DNA from: Phoma sp. XZ068
Lineage: Eukaryota; Ascomycota; Dothideomycetes; Pleosporales; Didymellaceae
Reading direction: 5' to 3'
NCBI GenBank assembly: GCA_004835665.1
Contig: RBKR01000002.1
Location: forward strand, 992,001-1,056,000
DNA: 64,000 bases
A program made the position numbers and the translations under genes. This document shows, piece by piece, positions 11,341 to 23,167 of this stretch. Under the pieces are notes generated by a model, which was not told the DNA's origin, ran no database searches, and saw nothing but the letters and a program-made list of their open reading frames with translations. How positions within the stretch are numbered: position 1 is the first letter of the stretch; the number at the start of each line of letters is the position of its first letter.

Positions 11341-12949
11341 AGGGCAAATTGCATGGCGCAAACGAGGTGACTCGCTTAACCGGGCAACAACAACAACGGG
11401 TTACATACCCACCTCCTTAGGTTAGTGCCCATTTCCAGCGGCTCGGCTCTGCCCGGAAACCAGCACAGACTTCCGGATGAGGAAGGTGACTAAGGCTATG
11501 AACAACCAAGCAGTGGAAACGAAATCTCAAGTATCACTCAATACATGATTTCATATGCAGAATATGAAAACCTGTAGTCATCACAAGAGACTGGATATCG
11601 AACATGGAGTTACTAGCATTTTGCGGAGGACCATTTTAGTCCAGGGGTGACACCTACAGGGGCATCGACAGGGATGACTATCCCACGTCGGTTTTTCCTA
11701 TCAGAAGATACTTTAGGGAATATCATTCTATAGACTCAAAAGAGAAACTAGACAACAGCTTGAGCGGTTGATCTCTTGAACACACTCCTCCTTTGAGAGG
11801 CCACCGAGATAAGTTTGCTCGTATAGATTAGATACTATTGGCTTCATAATTAAAAAAATCGGATTCGAGGAAAGTTGCCTGTGACACCGAACTCGTTCCG
11901 TGCTCTCGCAAGATTCTAACAAATCCTTTTTCCTCCCCATATTAGCCGGTGAGCCGCGCACTGTGCCACATTGTTTTTGGCGAGATCCCTGTTTTGTTGA
12001 CCGGCCGTCCATAGGTTTGGATCGTTTCCTCTGGTCCGCTGATTGACGAAAAAGTTGGAAGGATCAATGTGCAGTTCGATCGTAGATACAATGGTAGATT
12101 TCTGCTGCCCTTAAGATCCTGCATAAACTGTTCGAACGGTGCTCTTGTTCTCTCAACCGAAGTCCACTATACATGGGGACAGTGACAGTCGCCATCTACC
12201 CGGCGCCTCTGAACCATATTACAACCACAACCCTACAGAATTTGCGGAACTTTTGCCATCATACTCATCAATTCTTTCTTTCACTTTCCCTCCGCACCAC
12301 ACCGAGCTTGTGATGAGTTCTGACGGGCTTGAGGATGTCAAGTGGGACGGGGAGGAGCTCTTTGCTACTATGACTAGGGCGCACCTCGAGGGAGCAAACA
12401 TTGCTATGATGGTACTGACTCCTTATCTTCTTCGTTTCGAGGATATTAGTTTGAGTCTATCAGCGGAAGCGCTACGAGTTGCACGACCTTTTCTGCCATT
12501 CTGCGTTTGTTTGTTACATCGCAATGTGCGTCATGTACTTTCAAGCACGAGGTCCTCTATTAATTAGAGATCACACTTGTAGAATAAGATTTTCTATAAC
12601 ATCAAAAGCAGTGAAGATAATATACTTATTTAATACACACTAAAAAATTGAAGATTTTAACTTTATGAGAACAATAAGATTATATCAATACAAGTAGATT
12701 AGGTAAGACTCCAACAAAACAGAGTAATTACTAGGTCCTTTCCGTAACCCTCTTTGGGATAATTCTAATTAGTACATCACCGATGGTTCGCAGCAGAGCT
12801 GGGGAAGCAGATCAGTACGGGTGGGCTCGCACCATCAGACAGTGAAGCCGACGCGAAGGAGCTTGGGTACAGAGTCCGCCGGAGACATCAATTCTCCGAC
12901 ACCCAGTCTTGTGTTGAGTCCCGTAAAAACTCTCACCTGTTACTGGCTT
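11341..12949. other. Intergenic, nothing recognised
   Basis: An open frame of 142 codons at 12139-12567 has no family signature and is probably chance or a relic. Bases 12570-12780 are clearly AT-rich. Weak lysyl-tRNA synthetase-like traces may start near 12890 but become readable only after 12960. Confidence 0.5.
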
Positions 12950-13618
12950 GACGAAATATGGAAAAGCTTTGCAAGCATGAGTATATCATGCGTCTGCTCC
13001 GCCACTGGAGGCATTCTGTCAGTGTTGAATGTCGAATCTATAACATCGGCACTTCGGACAAGAATATTCATTCATACCGGGTCGCGGCCGACGGTGCTGA
13101 GGTACAAATCATGGTTACCAGTGCTAATCACACCAGTAGTACTCCATTCGCTGAGTAATATGAGTGCGCACTCGGTCCATCTCCTTGCGGCCAATCTGCA
13201 TTAGATACCATCTGAGCACTACGGCTTCAGGGATCGTGAAGAACGCTATCGTAATCGTCATCTCGACTTCATCATGACAAAGAGTACTATCAACACTTTT
13301 TTAACGCATGTCGGGACTATTCAGTACATCCGCCTCTACTTCAATAACACTGGTGCTTATCAAGTCGAAAATTCCAATTGTTCTCAAAGCTCTGGTGAAG
13401 CCACAGTTAAGCTATTATATACCCAACACCATGAGCATGGTATGATTCAAGACCTGCGCAATGCGGTGGAACTCCTTCCGAAACGGCTCGGTATTGGTGG
13501 TATCCACAAAATTAACAACCCTGGCTCACAATTCCGCAACCGCAGCGAAGGCAATGACTTAACTCACAAGCCGGAACTCATCTTGTGCGAGTATGATGAG
13601 GCTTTTGCAGGTGTTTAA
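12950..13618 (+). pseudogene. Degraded lysyl-tRNA synthetase (class II) fragment
   Basis: One frame at about 13024-13156 reads as the anticodon-binding OB-fold of LysRS (RIYN, then VQIM, then STPFAE). After a stop, 13216-13615 reads as the start of the catalytic domain: YGF-DREERYRNRHLDFIM, the helix ending in YIRLYF, the THHEH-like loop, the LR-A-EL--K-L-IGG segment and the motif-2 region (QFRN, D-THKPE, CEY). Order and spacing match LysRS, but stops and frame changes break it and everything after motif 2 is missing. A working LysRS is essential and must be elsewhere in the genome. The fragment ends 24 bases before the stop codon of the convergent beta-glucuronidase gene. Confidence 0.75.
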
Positions 13619-13641
13619 TCCTTGGCGTATAAAGTTTTGGC

Positions 13642-15558
13642 TTACAGCTTGGGACCTTGCTTGACGCCTAGCGCATCACCATCAACCATGGCTGACTTTC
13701 TCTTCATCCCTGTTGTCTCCTTGACGGATGCCATTTTAGTGGCATTGAAGTTTCCTTTGCCTTCAAACCGCCATCTTCGTCTCAACGCCTGCGCAGCACT
13801 TTTCGGTCGTCGGTCGCGGGTAAAGATGCCTTTCTTGTTTCCATCAACACGGAAGACGTGTTGGCTGGTTTGGAAGTCAGAGAAGGACCAGGCCTGTTCC
13901 CCAACCACATTCTTAACACGATCAAAGACTCGGTGGTACAGGTCATAAACATCAGTCTGGAATTCTTCACTCCAAGGCGTAATGCCGGCCGAGTGCAGCC
14001 CAGCAATGGTGTCCGCACCGTACTCCGTCATGATAATGGGCTTGTCGACATACTTATCTTGCCACGTCAACAGGTCAGCCTCAAGCTCGGCTTCGGCCAA
14101 CTTCAGGTCGCCGCAGGACTCATACCAACCATAGTAGCGATTCAGACAAAGGACGTCGAAAAGATCTGAGATGCGGTCTTTGGCTGCTGTGGCGACGCCG
14201 AAGTTAGCAAAGCAAACTGGACGGTCGTCTAGCGAGCGTGTTGTCTCGATCAAAGGCTGGAAATATTCCCGAGCACCCTCTTCGTGGGACGCAGGCTCAT
14301 TGCTGATTGACCACATGACAACGCAAGGATGGTTCTTGTCACGAGAAATCAACTCTCGAATACCTTGCTTGTGTGCAGCTTGTGTGCGGTCGTTGCATGC
14401 GTCTGGTGCGAATGTGCTGGGCGGCTTGCCGCCAAAAAGACCAGAGGTGATGCCAAGATTCAAGCCAACGGCAGCGGTCTCATCGATGACGACGACGCCG
14501 TTGCGATCTGCGTAGTCCAAGACTTCTTCAGCATAAGGATAGTGGCTTGTTCGGAAAGAGTTTGCACCGATCCAGCGCATGAGATCAAAATCGTGGACCA
14601 TGTATGCCGGGTCGTGGCCTTTCCCACGGATTGCAGTGTCTTCGTGCTTGCCAAACCCAGTAAAGTAAAAGGGCGTATTGTTGATGAGAAATTTGCCGTT
14701 GTCAACTTCAACTGTCCGAACTCCTGCAGATATGCTGTACGTATCAAGGAGCGTGTTGGCTTTGGCATCGTGAAGTGAGACCGTGAAAGTGTACAGATAT
14801 GCTGCACCAGGCTGCCAAAGGTGGACGGATGGTATTTGTACCTGACTTTGGAGACCAGTACCCTCCCCTACCACTGTTCCTTCCTCATCCTTTACTGTGA
14901 TCCTGGCATTTGTGTTGTCGCCGTTATTGACAGAATCTGTTACAATGGTGTATTTGATAAAACCAATATTGGTGTCCCAGTCAACATCGCTAGCAAGTCT
15001 TATGTCTAAGATGTAGGACTTCGGTATTGAGTATAGCCATACCGATCGTGCGAGTCCAGAATAATTGAAGAAGTCGTGCAGGTAGGTCTGTTTCATTCTT
15101 CCATCCGAAAGCGTACTGATCTTTCCGGGTGGAATAGTCTCATTGGACAGCTCGTTGCTGACGGCAATCGTGAGTTGGAACTCATCGCCTGCAGCAACAA
15201 GCTCAGTAACCTCTCCATCGAAAGGTGTGTAGCCGCCTTGGTGATCGATTATGGGCATTCCATTGATGAAAATCCTTCCACGATGTGTAGCAGCGTCGCA
15301 GCGAACGAAGTACCTTCTGTCAGACCAGCCCTGAGGTACACGAACTCTCCTCTGATATCTCACCCATCCGATATGATTGCGAATGCGGTTGTCGAGGAAG
15401 ACATCATTGTAGCTTGCCGGAACAGGTGCTTGCAGCTTAGATCGGACAGCGCTTGTCCATTGCTCATCATGATCTGGCTTCTGTACCAAAACCTCGAAGT
15501 CCCATAGTCCATCCAAAGACACGACTTCTCGGGTTTCTGTGGACTGTGGTTTGAGCAT
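13642..15558 (-). CDS. Beta-glucuronidase, glycoside hydrolase family 2
   Basis: Single exon, 638 residues from the first ATG at 15558; an open GTG-started extension to 15615 is probably leader. The order is sugar-binding jelly roll, immunoglobulin-like domain and TIM barrel, as in GH2. The acid/base Glu421 lies in SNEP and the nucleophile Glu512 in TEYGADT. The N-x-K pair (Asn574, Lys576 in NKKG), which binds the glucuronate carboxylate, marks it as a beta-glucuronidase and not a galactosidase or mannosidase. There is no obvious signal peptide, so it is probably intracellular and acts on imported glucuronides. It is divergent from a sugar transporter, and a Zn2Cys6 regulator follows that transporter. 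The length is close to the bacterial enzyme (about 600), and lateral transfer of this family to fungi has been reported. Confidence 0.9.
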   Translation of the reverse strand: MLKPQSTETREVVSLDGLWDFEVLVQKPDHDEQWTSAVRSKLQAPVPASYNDVFLDNRIRNHIGWVRYQRRVRVPQGWSDRRYFVRCDAATHRGRIFINGMPIIDHQGGYTPFDGEVTELVAAGDEFQLTIAVSNELSNETIPPGKISTLSDGRMKQTYLHDFFNYSGLARSVWLYSIPKSYILDIRLASDVDWDTNIGFIKYTIVTDSVNNGDNTNARITVKDEEGTVVGEGTGLQSQVQIPSVHLWQPGAAYLYTFTVSLHDAKANTLLDTYSISAGVRTVEVDNGKFLINNTPFYFTGFGKHEDTAIRGKGHDPAYMVHDFDLMRWIGANSFRTSHYPYAEEVLDYADRNGVVVIDETAAVGLNLGITSGLFGGKPPSTFAPDACNDRTQAAHKQGIRELISRDKNHPCVVMWSISNEPASHEEGAREYFQPLIETTRSLDDRPVCFANFGVATAAKDRISDLFDVLCLNRYYGWYESCGDLKLAEAELEADLLTWQDKYVDKPIIMTEYGADTIAGLHSAGITPWSEEFQTDVYDLYHRVFDRVKNVVGEQAWSFSDFQTSQHVFRVDGNKKGIFTRDRRPKSAAQALRRRWRFEGKGNFNATKMASVKETTGMKRKSAMVDGDALGVKQGPKL

Positions 15559-16294
15559 GATTCCAAGTGAATGACTGGGGAGAACGGAGGTGGCATCAAT
15601 GTCATAGTTCGACACGACGTGATATAACCTTCGTCCTCCTGGTTATCAGCCGGCAAGAGTGCCGATGAGCATCGACTCTCAAATGTGCCGATAAAATTGG
15701 TCCAAGCTGGGGAGATCCTGATACGCTGATACGCTTTCGGCTTTGGCATAGCATAACGCTTGACCAACACGGGTCACATATGGCGCGCGTGACAGGTAAC
15801 CGGCATATCTACCGCACGATGTATCACCCGCCTCCGCAAGTCAACGGTCTGCTTTGCTGAAACGATGCAGTGCGAATCTGATGATCGCTTTACATCATGG
15901 GGTGGATGGAGGAAGTGTCGCGCGAGACCTCGCCCGAAAAGTGGGCCAGGGTCCGCGCTAGGTAAAACTTCGGGCTACAAGCTCTTTGCGGGTCCCTCCT
16001 CTCGCCCACTCTTCACCCCATTTTGCGGGGAAGCATCCTGGGGAAACCAGGAGACAGGCATCTGACCTCGGAAACTAACAGAAGGACGTCAAACGATGGC
16101 GTCGATAGTCTCGAAAGATAAACGCCGCTCCGCTACACGGCAATTGCACGCCCTCGCCGCGCCCGATTATTGACAGTCGGAACCACACCTGAGCCCATGC
16201 AATATCTTTATATATGGGCACGCTCTGACCCAAAATCATCTTTGATATCGACTCAGGCATCCACAAATCAGATCACTGCTTCACTATACTAGCA
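15559..16294. promoter_or_regulatory. Shared divergent promoter of beta-glucuronidase and sugar transporter
   Basis: 735 bp between two divergent starts. It contains an inverted CGG-N8-CCG (15801-15814) and an everted CCG-N5-CGG (16130-16140), both typical shapes for Zn2Cys6 dimers. Three matches to the CreA consensus SYGGRG (15707-15712, 16025-16030, 16038-16043) would fit glucose repression. A TATATA run near 16208 precedes the transporter. All are motif matches only. Confidence 0.4.
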
Positions 16295-18104
16295 ATGTCG
16301 CAAGACAAGCACTTCGTCGCTGAGATGACAGAGAAGATGGACCCTACTGCAAGCGACGATTCCCCGCCTGTGTCAGCTTTTGCTACATGGACTAGAGCAC
16401 AGTGTGTGAAGAGGTTTTGGCGATTGTATGGTAGCGGTCTAGGTGTCGCCGTGGCTGGGCTGTAAGTCAAACTGACCTGAATGTCGGCTCGAATATCAAC
16501 TTGAAGCTCACAACCGCAATCAGGTACGCTGGCTACGCAAATTCGGTCATCGGTAGCATTGTGGCCAACCAAGGATTCATTAACCAATATGGTACTGTAA
16601 AAGATCCCAAGACGGGCAAACTTGCGTTGAACGCCACTCACATCTCCCTTTGGGGTGCGTTGTACTTTGTTACTGCAATCTGCATCCAGACAGTTGCTCC
16701 AATTACTGCTGATCGTTTTGGACGCAAATTTAACATGTGGGGGATTACCTTCTTCATCACTGTGGTAGGTACAGGGTACGATGGATCACATAGCTCTGCT
16801 AACATATCGTCAGTCAATCATTCTCCAATGCTTCTCCAAAACATGGTGGGAGATTCTCATCGCGCGCTTGATTGCTGGGTGCGCCGGTGGTCTCATGGGC
16901 ACATCCTGCATGGTTTACATGTCCGAGATTGCCTTGCCTCAATTCCGTGGCGCACTGCTGGCCGCTTTCTCGATGGCATTCGCGCTCGGTCAAGTGTTTC
17001 TCGCCGTGGGCCTGAAAGTTCTTGAGGAGACGGAGCCCTTAGCTTTCCGGCATATGTTCTACTCCGAATTTGTCTTCACAGGATTATGGCTCATTCCTTT
17101 GCTCTGGGTACCAGAGAGGTGAGTTGTCAGGGGTTTGCATACCTTTGGTTGTACTGACACTTCTCAGTCCGGTATGGTATTGTACAAAAGGTCGACACGC
17201 AGAGGCAAAGAAAGCGCTACGCCGCCTCGTTGGCAACGTCGAAGGCTACGATGTCGATCACGAATATTCTGTCATACAGCACGAGACTCAGAAGTCCAGG
17301 AAGCTTGCGGAAGCTGCTGGCACATCTGACTGGAAAGCACTACGCTCGAAAGTTAATCTTATCCGATGCATTGTCGCCACGCTTCCGTTCACGTTCCAGA
17401 ATGTGTGCGGTGTACCGCTCATGTTCGGATACACGGTCTACTTCTTCCAGTTAGCCGGCGTCAAGGACCCCTTCTTGGGTAACCTCATCAAGCAGATGGT
17501 CCTTGTCGTTGGCATATTGACTTCGTTCTATACTGTAGACAAAGTCGGTCGTAGAGCGCTGGTACTTTACGGCGGAATGGCAATGTGCATTATTAACGCC
17601 GTTGTTGGCGGTCTTGGATTCATGAAGCAGAATAACGCTTCAGGCATCGCGCTCGTCTTTCTTTGCTCACTGTGGGCTTTCGTTTACGCCAACTCTCTCG
17701 CACCCATCGGTATGTCTCCATTTCACCTTTTCTGGTGATCATTGTGTCTGTGCTGATCATACGCAGGCTGGATCAGTCTCGTCGAAACATCAAGCCCACA
17801 GCTTCGGGCCAAAACAACATCCATTGCGGTCACCATACAGTACCTCACTGGTATACTTTTCAACTACACTGTACCCTTGATGTTGTCAAATCAGAACGCC
17901 GGATGGGGCCAGAAGACTGGTTTGTTCTTTGCCGGTACGACCGCAGCATACCTCATCCCTTGCTTCTTTCTGTTCCCGGAAACGAAAGGACGTACCTACA
18001 GTGAACTTGATGAGTTGTTCGAGCGTGGTGTGCCAGCCTGGAAGTTTGCTACTACTAAGACTGTGTATAATGCTGAAGTGGAGCATCAGCAGGAACTCAA
18101 GTAG
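16295..18104 (+). CDS. MFS sugar transporter (sugar:H+ symporter type)
   Basis: Model join(16295..16461,16524..16764,16814..17118,17168..17709,17767..18104), 530 residues; all five exons are in phase. It has the usual 12-helix hexose/glucoside transporter signatures: ADRFGRK after helix 2, R-AGCAGG in helix 4, DKVGRR in the second half and the C-terminal PETKGRTY with ELDELFERGVPAW. That ending is typical of fungal alpha-glucoside/maltose-type permeases. It is divergent from beta-glucuronidase across 735 bp and is followed 525 bp later by a Zn2Cys6 regulator in the same direction. The inferred role is import of glucuronides or related glycosides at the plasma membrane. The substrate is not shown by sequence. 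Confidence 0.9.
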
Positions 18105-18628
18105 TTGGCAGCCTGCCTTGTCCTGTGAGCGCTATATTGCGACCAAACAAGACTAAACAAGTGGGGGTGTTCTGTGATTTAATTGCGGCGTTCACCTAGC
18201 CTCTTCTGCGACCGTTCCGGCTGATTATATGAATTGAACAAGTTTCCATAAATACTCAGCTGCTCAAACAGCTTGGCTCTCGTACTCTCGAATGGTTGGC
18301 TGGTAGTTTTGGAGCGAAGAATAGATCATAGCGGCCATTAGAGATCTTCTCTCCGTATTTGGCTTGCCCAAGTAGCGAATTCTCGCACTTGCATGCTTAG
18401 AGGAGTTCGAGAATGAACTTGATTAATATCATGGGGTTTTGTCGGTGACCCTGAAAGTCTCCGAGGTCTGCTTCCAGCTTTACTTTTGGAGGTGCAGCAG
18501 CCTCGCACGAATCAGGTACTGGTCTGGTTGACTGACTCGCCGACCCCGCTTTGTGTCCCTTTTAATGAGGGCGCACCCGCTCCAAGTGCCGGCCGACCTT
18601 TCTCCCGACTACTTGAACCTCAACATTG
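18105..18628. other. Intergenic between transporter and regulator
   Basis: 3' flank of the transporter and promoter of the Zn2Cys6 gene. No coding sequence is seen. Confidence 0.6.
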
Positions 18629-21080
18629 ATGGATCGTGATGCGGCTACGAAGGATGCTGGGGATGCGAACATACCATCTTGCGACAGCTGCCGAAGACGG
18701 AAGCTGAAATGTGGCCGGCAACAGCCGACGTGTACCAATTGCGATAGCTTTCAAGTTGACTGCGTCTACAACTTCGACAAGAAGAAGCCAGGACTCAAGA
18801 TTGGCGCAGTCGAGAGTTTGAGCCGACGGCTGGAAGCTGTGGAAGCAGATCTTTCGCGACAACATGCCCACAGAGACAACCTACTCAGTGACAGAAATAT
18901 TTGCGAGGACGCGGCTGAACAATCACCTGCACCGTTCCACTTGATAATTACATCACTGACAAAGGAGCTTCACGACCTTGCCAACGCGATCGCTGTAGGC
19001 CAGTCACCCGCAAGGCATGGTCATACTGTCGACGATGCGTCTGTATCAGCTCCACCGCACAAGAGAAGGCGAACCCAAGTGGACGATTATGATTTCGCGC
19101 ACATTGACCAGCTCGATGATGTCGAAACAAGCTCTGCCGATCTTACAATGACTGCTCGTCAGAATGATCTAGTGCTGGACGCTTATTTCTGTCGTATACA
19201 GCCATGGTTATCGATTATCCATGAGCCGAGCTTCCGCAAGCAATTTCAAAGACAACGAGTGTCAAAGACTGCGGACATAATCTTCCAAGCTATGGTGGCG
19301 GTCACTCTTTCACACTTGGAGCCGGCTTACACTACTTGGACGCAAGTAACAGCATCTCGGCGTACGAGGGAAGCTCGCCAGTTTGTCATGTCCACGGCCT
19401 TGGAGACTACGTGCATTGAGCATGTCCAAGCACTACTCATTCTCACGTACGCTGGCATTGTCGACGGCAATATACGGCAAGCCATGTCATTGCTTGGCAT
19501 GATCACCAGACAGCTGGAGATTCTAAACGTTCATCAAGAATATTCTGATCATACACGAGATAAAACCAACGACGCTCTATTCCAAGAAGCTGTCACGATA
19601 GATTGGATTGGCAAGGAGGAAGAGCGGAGAGTTTTCTGGAATGTACAGATACTCGAAAGACTATGCTCAGCCTTAACCGGGTGCAGGGAGAGCAATTCGA
19701 CGATCACCGCTGCGCGACGACTTCCTGCATGTGCAAGCTTCTGGTATACCAATCGGCAAATGGCAACTCCATTTCTACAGGGCCACGACCCTGCAGATCG
19801 AGGACATCTTGGCGCGCACCAAGAATCTCAATCCCAAATATATTCAAAACATCACATGCAGCTGGATCATTCCGCTTGGAAAGGGTCGCTGGCTTTCTTC
19901 ATCGAGAGTGTAGAGTCCATGGGTGCCGTTCTGTCCCATCTCCGCCATATCGTGATCTACAGCGACCAACATGATGTTTCGACATGGCTTAGAAGGTTCC
20001 GAGAGCTCGATGAGCGTTTGATGCGGTAAGCAATTATCGGTCTTGTCTGGTAATGCTTGCAGACAAAAATGATCTAACGCTATCTAGATGGAAGACTGAA
20101 CTTCCGCAGCAGTGGGCCGACTCTGGTATTTCGCGTTATGTTTTACCCGGCGTCATTGATCCGGTCATGGCCGAAGCGAACGCTTTGCACAATACAAACG
20201 TCATATTGCTTCACGAGCGCATCGCATATCCAGAGCCTGATCTCCGGTTTGTCCAGCTACCAAGTTCACAAAGCGCAACGACATGTCACAACGCTGCACT
20301 TGAGGTGTGCAGCATCATTCGTAGGTTTTTGCACCAACGCAACAAGACTTATCCGGTTGGCCCATATTTTGGCTTCTGTGCATTTGTCAGCGCTAGAAAT
20401 CTTCTATGTAAGTTTGTCGGGTACTTCAGTTTCGCACATTGACAGCAACAGTGTACTCGCAAGGACATGCTAGTCCAGTTGCTCAAGGGTTCTGGCAGCT
20501 GATCGAGGCTCTTGAGTCTATGTCACAGCGTGCTCGAGCTCCTGTTGGCAAGGAGTTTGGATTGGTCGATCTATTCTCAAGATTCGCCGGAAGGTTGAGA
20601 ACCATTCACGCAAGGCTGCAGGTCGACTCAACATGCCATATCGCTATATTACAGCCGCTTCTTGGATCTTTCTTCCCAGAAACCGAGCCGAAAGAAAGAC
20701 ATTGGCTATCTCGCGAAGCTCTGATCGACTTGCTGGAGCAGAGCAGGAAAGACATTATCCTAGAGGCATCAGCTGATGACCAAAGTGCTTCCGCAGGCCT
20801 ACCTCGCACATCTGTTGATAGCAGCGCTGCGCATCCCACGGTTCAATACAACCGAGACTCTGTCCTGCCACCAAACGAGGCGCGGTGTCGACCAGGACAG
20901 TATTGGAACTCTGCGCAGGGGCAGCAGACACCCGACCCTCAACTCAACGACAATGATCTTCTTGCAATCTCTCAAATATTGATCGATCCTAACTTCACGA
21001 GTCTGGATCGTGTTCTGAACTTCGATGATATGTTGTTGACCGGCACATCTGATGGATCGATAGGTTGGAGCATTGGCTAA
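18629..21080 (+). CDS. Zn(II)2Cys6 transcription factor next to the glucuronidase cluster
   Basis: Model join(18629..20025,20088..20407,20452..21080), 781 residues. The six-cysteine cluster is near residues 19-46 (CDSC, C, C, CTNC pattern with x2-x6-x6-x2-x6 spacing), followed by a linker and a short heptad-like helix (ESLSRRLEAVEADL). The middle part (about residues 180-560) is the fungal-specific MHR domain: YFCRIQPWLSIIHEPSF, then later helices such as RRVFWNVQILERL. The start is the ATG at 18629, since the codon before it is TTG. Position suggests it controls the divergent glucuronidase/transporter pair. This is inference from neighbourhood only. Confidence 0.88.
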
Positions 21081-21269
21081 GACTCTGCAGCGAAATACGA
21101 AACCCTCAATAGGTTTACATCTCGCAAGGGTGTAACAAAATATAGGATTTATCATTCAACCTACGGTTCTATTGTCCGAATGTAATTACAGAGCGTAGAA
21201 GACCACTCTTGTTGTACATACACGGCTTTGTGCAGCGCCGCACTATTCGCCTCGTCGAGATGAAACTTT
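21081..21269. other. Short intergenic region
   Basis: Convergent 3' flanks of the regulator and the kinase pseudogene; nothing else is seen. Confidence 0.5.
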
Positions 21270-22316
21270 CCAACTTCGACTTTATCACGGAACGTCTAAG
21301 CACCACGTGTTTACCAATGCCTCATCAGCTGTAAGTCGCCGATTAGGGTCCACGTTCATCATCCGTATGACAAGATACTTAAAGTCCGGGTCTATGCTCT
21401 GCCACTACCATTGCAATGAACTGAGCCCAGGAGCTGTCGCCAATGAATCGTATCAGATCTTCTATACCCTCCAGATCAGAGAAGTAAGAAAGCTGATGTT
21501 CAAAAACAATGTCCAAGAGTTCGATGCCCCTAGGAATTTCTTCTTCGGCAACTGCATGTACCACTCTTTCCAACATGGCATCGATGCACTATAGTTCGTT
21601 AGATCGGAGACTATTCAAGAGTGAGTGAAAACAGCCCTACCACAGGATCCAAGGAAGACATATCTGACGGGGTATGCACCGCAGCAGATGCCTGTGCCTC
21701 AGGACCTCGCCTCATCCAATTCCCAACCTGTCTTCGCCTGATAATATAACCCTCTGGCACGTAGGCTGCATCCTCAATGTCCCCAATGCGTACGTGCTCC
21801 ATCGCTATCTCGCCACCTTGCTCCTACCATTCTATGAAGATGTTGTTCGCCTTGATATCAGTATGAAGAATTCCTTTGCCGTGAAGAACAGCAATTCTCC
21901 GTAGGGCATCCCGGAGAATTCGCTTGGATATGGGAAGTGGAACCTCATTTTGGACATAAGAGAGAAGGTGATCTCGCAGTTGCTTGTATACAAACACGAA
22001 TTCGTCTGGGCAGTCGTCCCCGGACACACGTAAGTAGGGAAAGTCCCAAAGGTCGTCGAATATTTGGTTGAAGTATTTGAAGTCGTGTGGCGCAACACCT
22101 TTTCACACGTACTCCTGGTCTCCAGATCTTAGAAAGCGTGACGTTAGCGTTCGTAGATCTGTGGCTCTCGCCACCCGGGTCTATAAACTTTGCAAGATAT
22201 ACCCATCCCTCGTTGCCAGGTTCAGTTTGAAGAATGCGATCGACGACGTAGCGATGGCCTAACTGACCTAACACTCGCTTGAATGCGGCCGCTTGAGTAA
22301 GCGTTGTAGCATACAT
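21270..22316 (-). pseudogene. Broken Ser/Thr protein kinase
   Basis: Reading right to left, the N-lobe (RYVVDRILQ, EGWVYLAK) is followed by an intron, then KGVAPHDFKYFNQIF, the YKQLRDHLL helix, and the catalytic loop HTDIKANN. Next come the activation region (IGDIEDAAYV, PEA), a second intron, and the C-lobe (LSYFSDLEG, then RMMNVDPNRRLTADEAL). Two in-frame stops (TGA 22103-22105, TAG 21824-21826) and a frame change near 21380-21395 break it. The introns still splice in phase around the lesions, so the gene was once normal. The family is a fungal kinase with HTDIK in place of HRDLK. Confidence 0.75.
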
Positions 22317-23167
22317 CGTTGATGAGAGTCGATGACATTTGGGTCAAACGCAGATTGAGTGGTTTGCACTTTACAAATATCGCAGAGGAGGTAGAAGAAG
22401 AAGAAGGCCAATGAATCACATCGGTCATCTAAAGTGACAGGATGAAGATGTAAGTGAGATTGGAAAATCGAGGCGCGTAACGTGAATGTATTGTGAAACT
22501 GTAGGATCAAACGTTCTCGCCACCTAGTAAGACACCAGTGGTGGGTTTGGGTCTTGGTTCCATTGGGCACAAGTTGACACTATGCTAATGACGGTTGCAA
22601 ATGTCTGTCTGGCATTTTTACTCGGCGATCTTCGTCCTCGATGCTAGCAGTCCTGCGCGGCAGTGAAATGTCTGCGTTGGAGCTTGTCCCTCGATCCAGC
22701 ACATCTCTGCGCGACGTGGGCCCACACGCAATCAGAGAAGTGAACTGCGGCGTAACGTATAATGGTGGAGCTTTGAGCATAGCTTAGGCTCCGGATCATT
22801 TCGCGCATGATGATGTTATAAGGCGCTGTGGCCACTGGCCTTTTATCGATGGCATGATGAGCTGCCTTCTAGCAAGGCGAATACTTCGGACTGAACTTGA
22901 ACTCTGCGAAACATATGAGTGGCTTCGCACGAACCTGAAAGGATATACGATGCCAGAACTGTTTCTGATGTTCTCTATACTGCCCCAATGCCTACTCCCT
23001 ATATATGCACCACTGCGAATGCAGGTTGAGGGCGATTGGGGCCGCCGGAGCAAGCGGCAATGACCGCGGAATCTGCGTGTAAATGGTAGTGGAATCGTGG
23101 CCTCTCGCAATTTCTGGCGGCTTAAGCTATTCGCTGATCCTATGGTCTGCAAGACTACCGGTTTCAT
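22317..23167. other. Intergenic, no gene seen
   Basis: Possibly part of the kinase pseudogene leader. Open frames here have no family features. Confidence 0.5.

Noticed and set aside
12139..12567. 142-codon ORF
   Set aside because: No domain, no signal peptide, surrounded by noncoding sequence; no support beyond length.
13858..15507. Several plus-strand ORFs antisense to the glucuronidase gene
   Set aside because: They are shadows of a long, well-supported GH2 coding sequence.
15559..15615. GTG-started N-terminal extension of the glucuronidase
   Set aside because: GTG starts are not expected in fungal nuclear genes, and the Met at 15558 matches the family start MLKP-type.
9843..22316. Repeat-induced point mutation as cause of the pseudogenes
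   Set aside because: The lesions seen are insertions and stops not explained by C-to-T changes, and no strong AT shift was noticed, so RIP is not supported.
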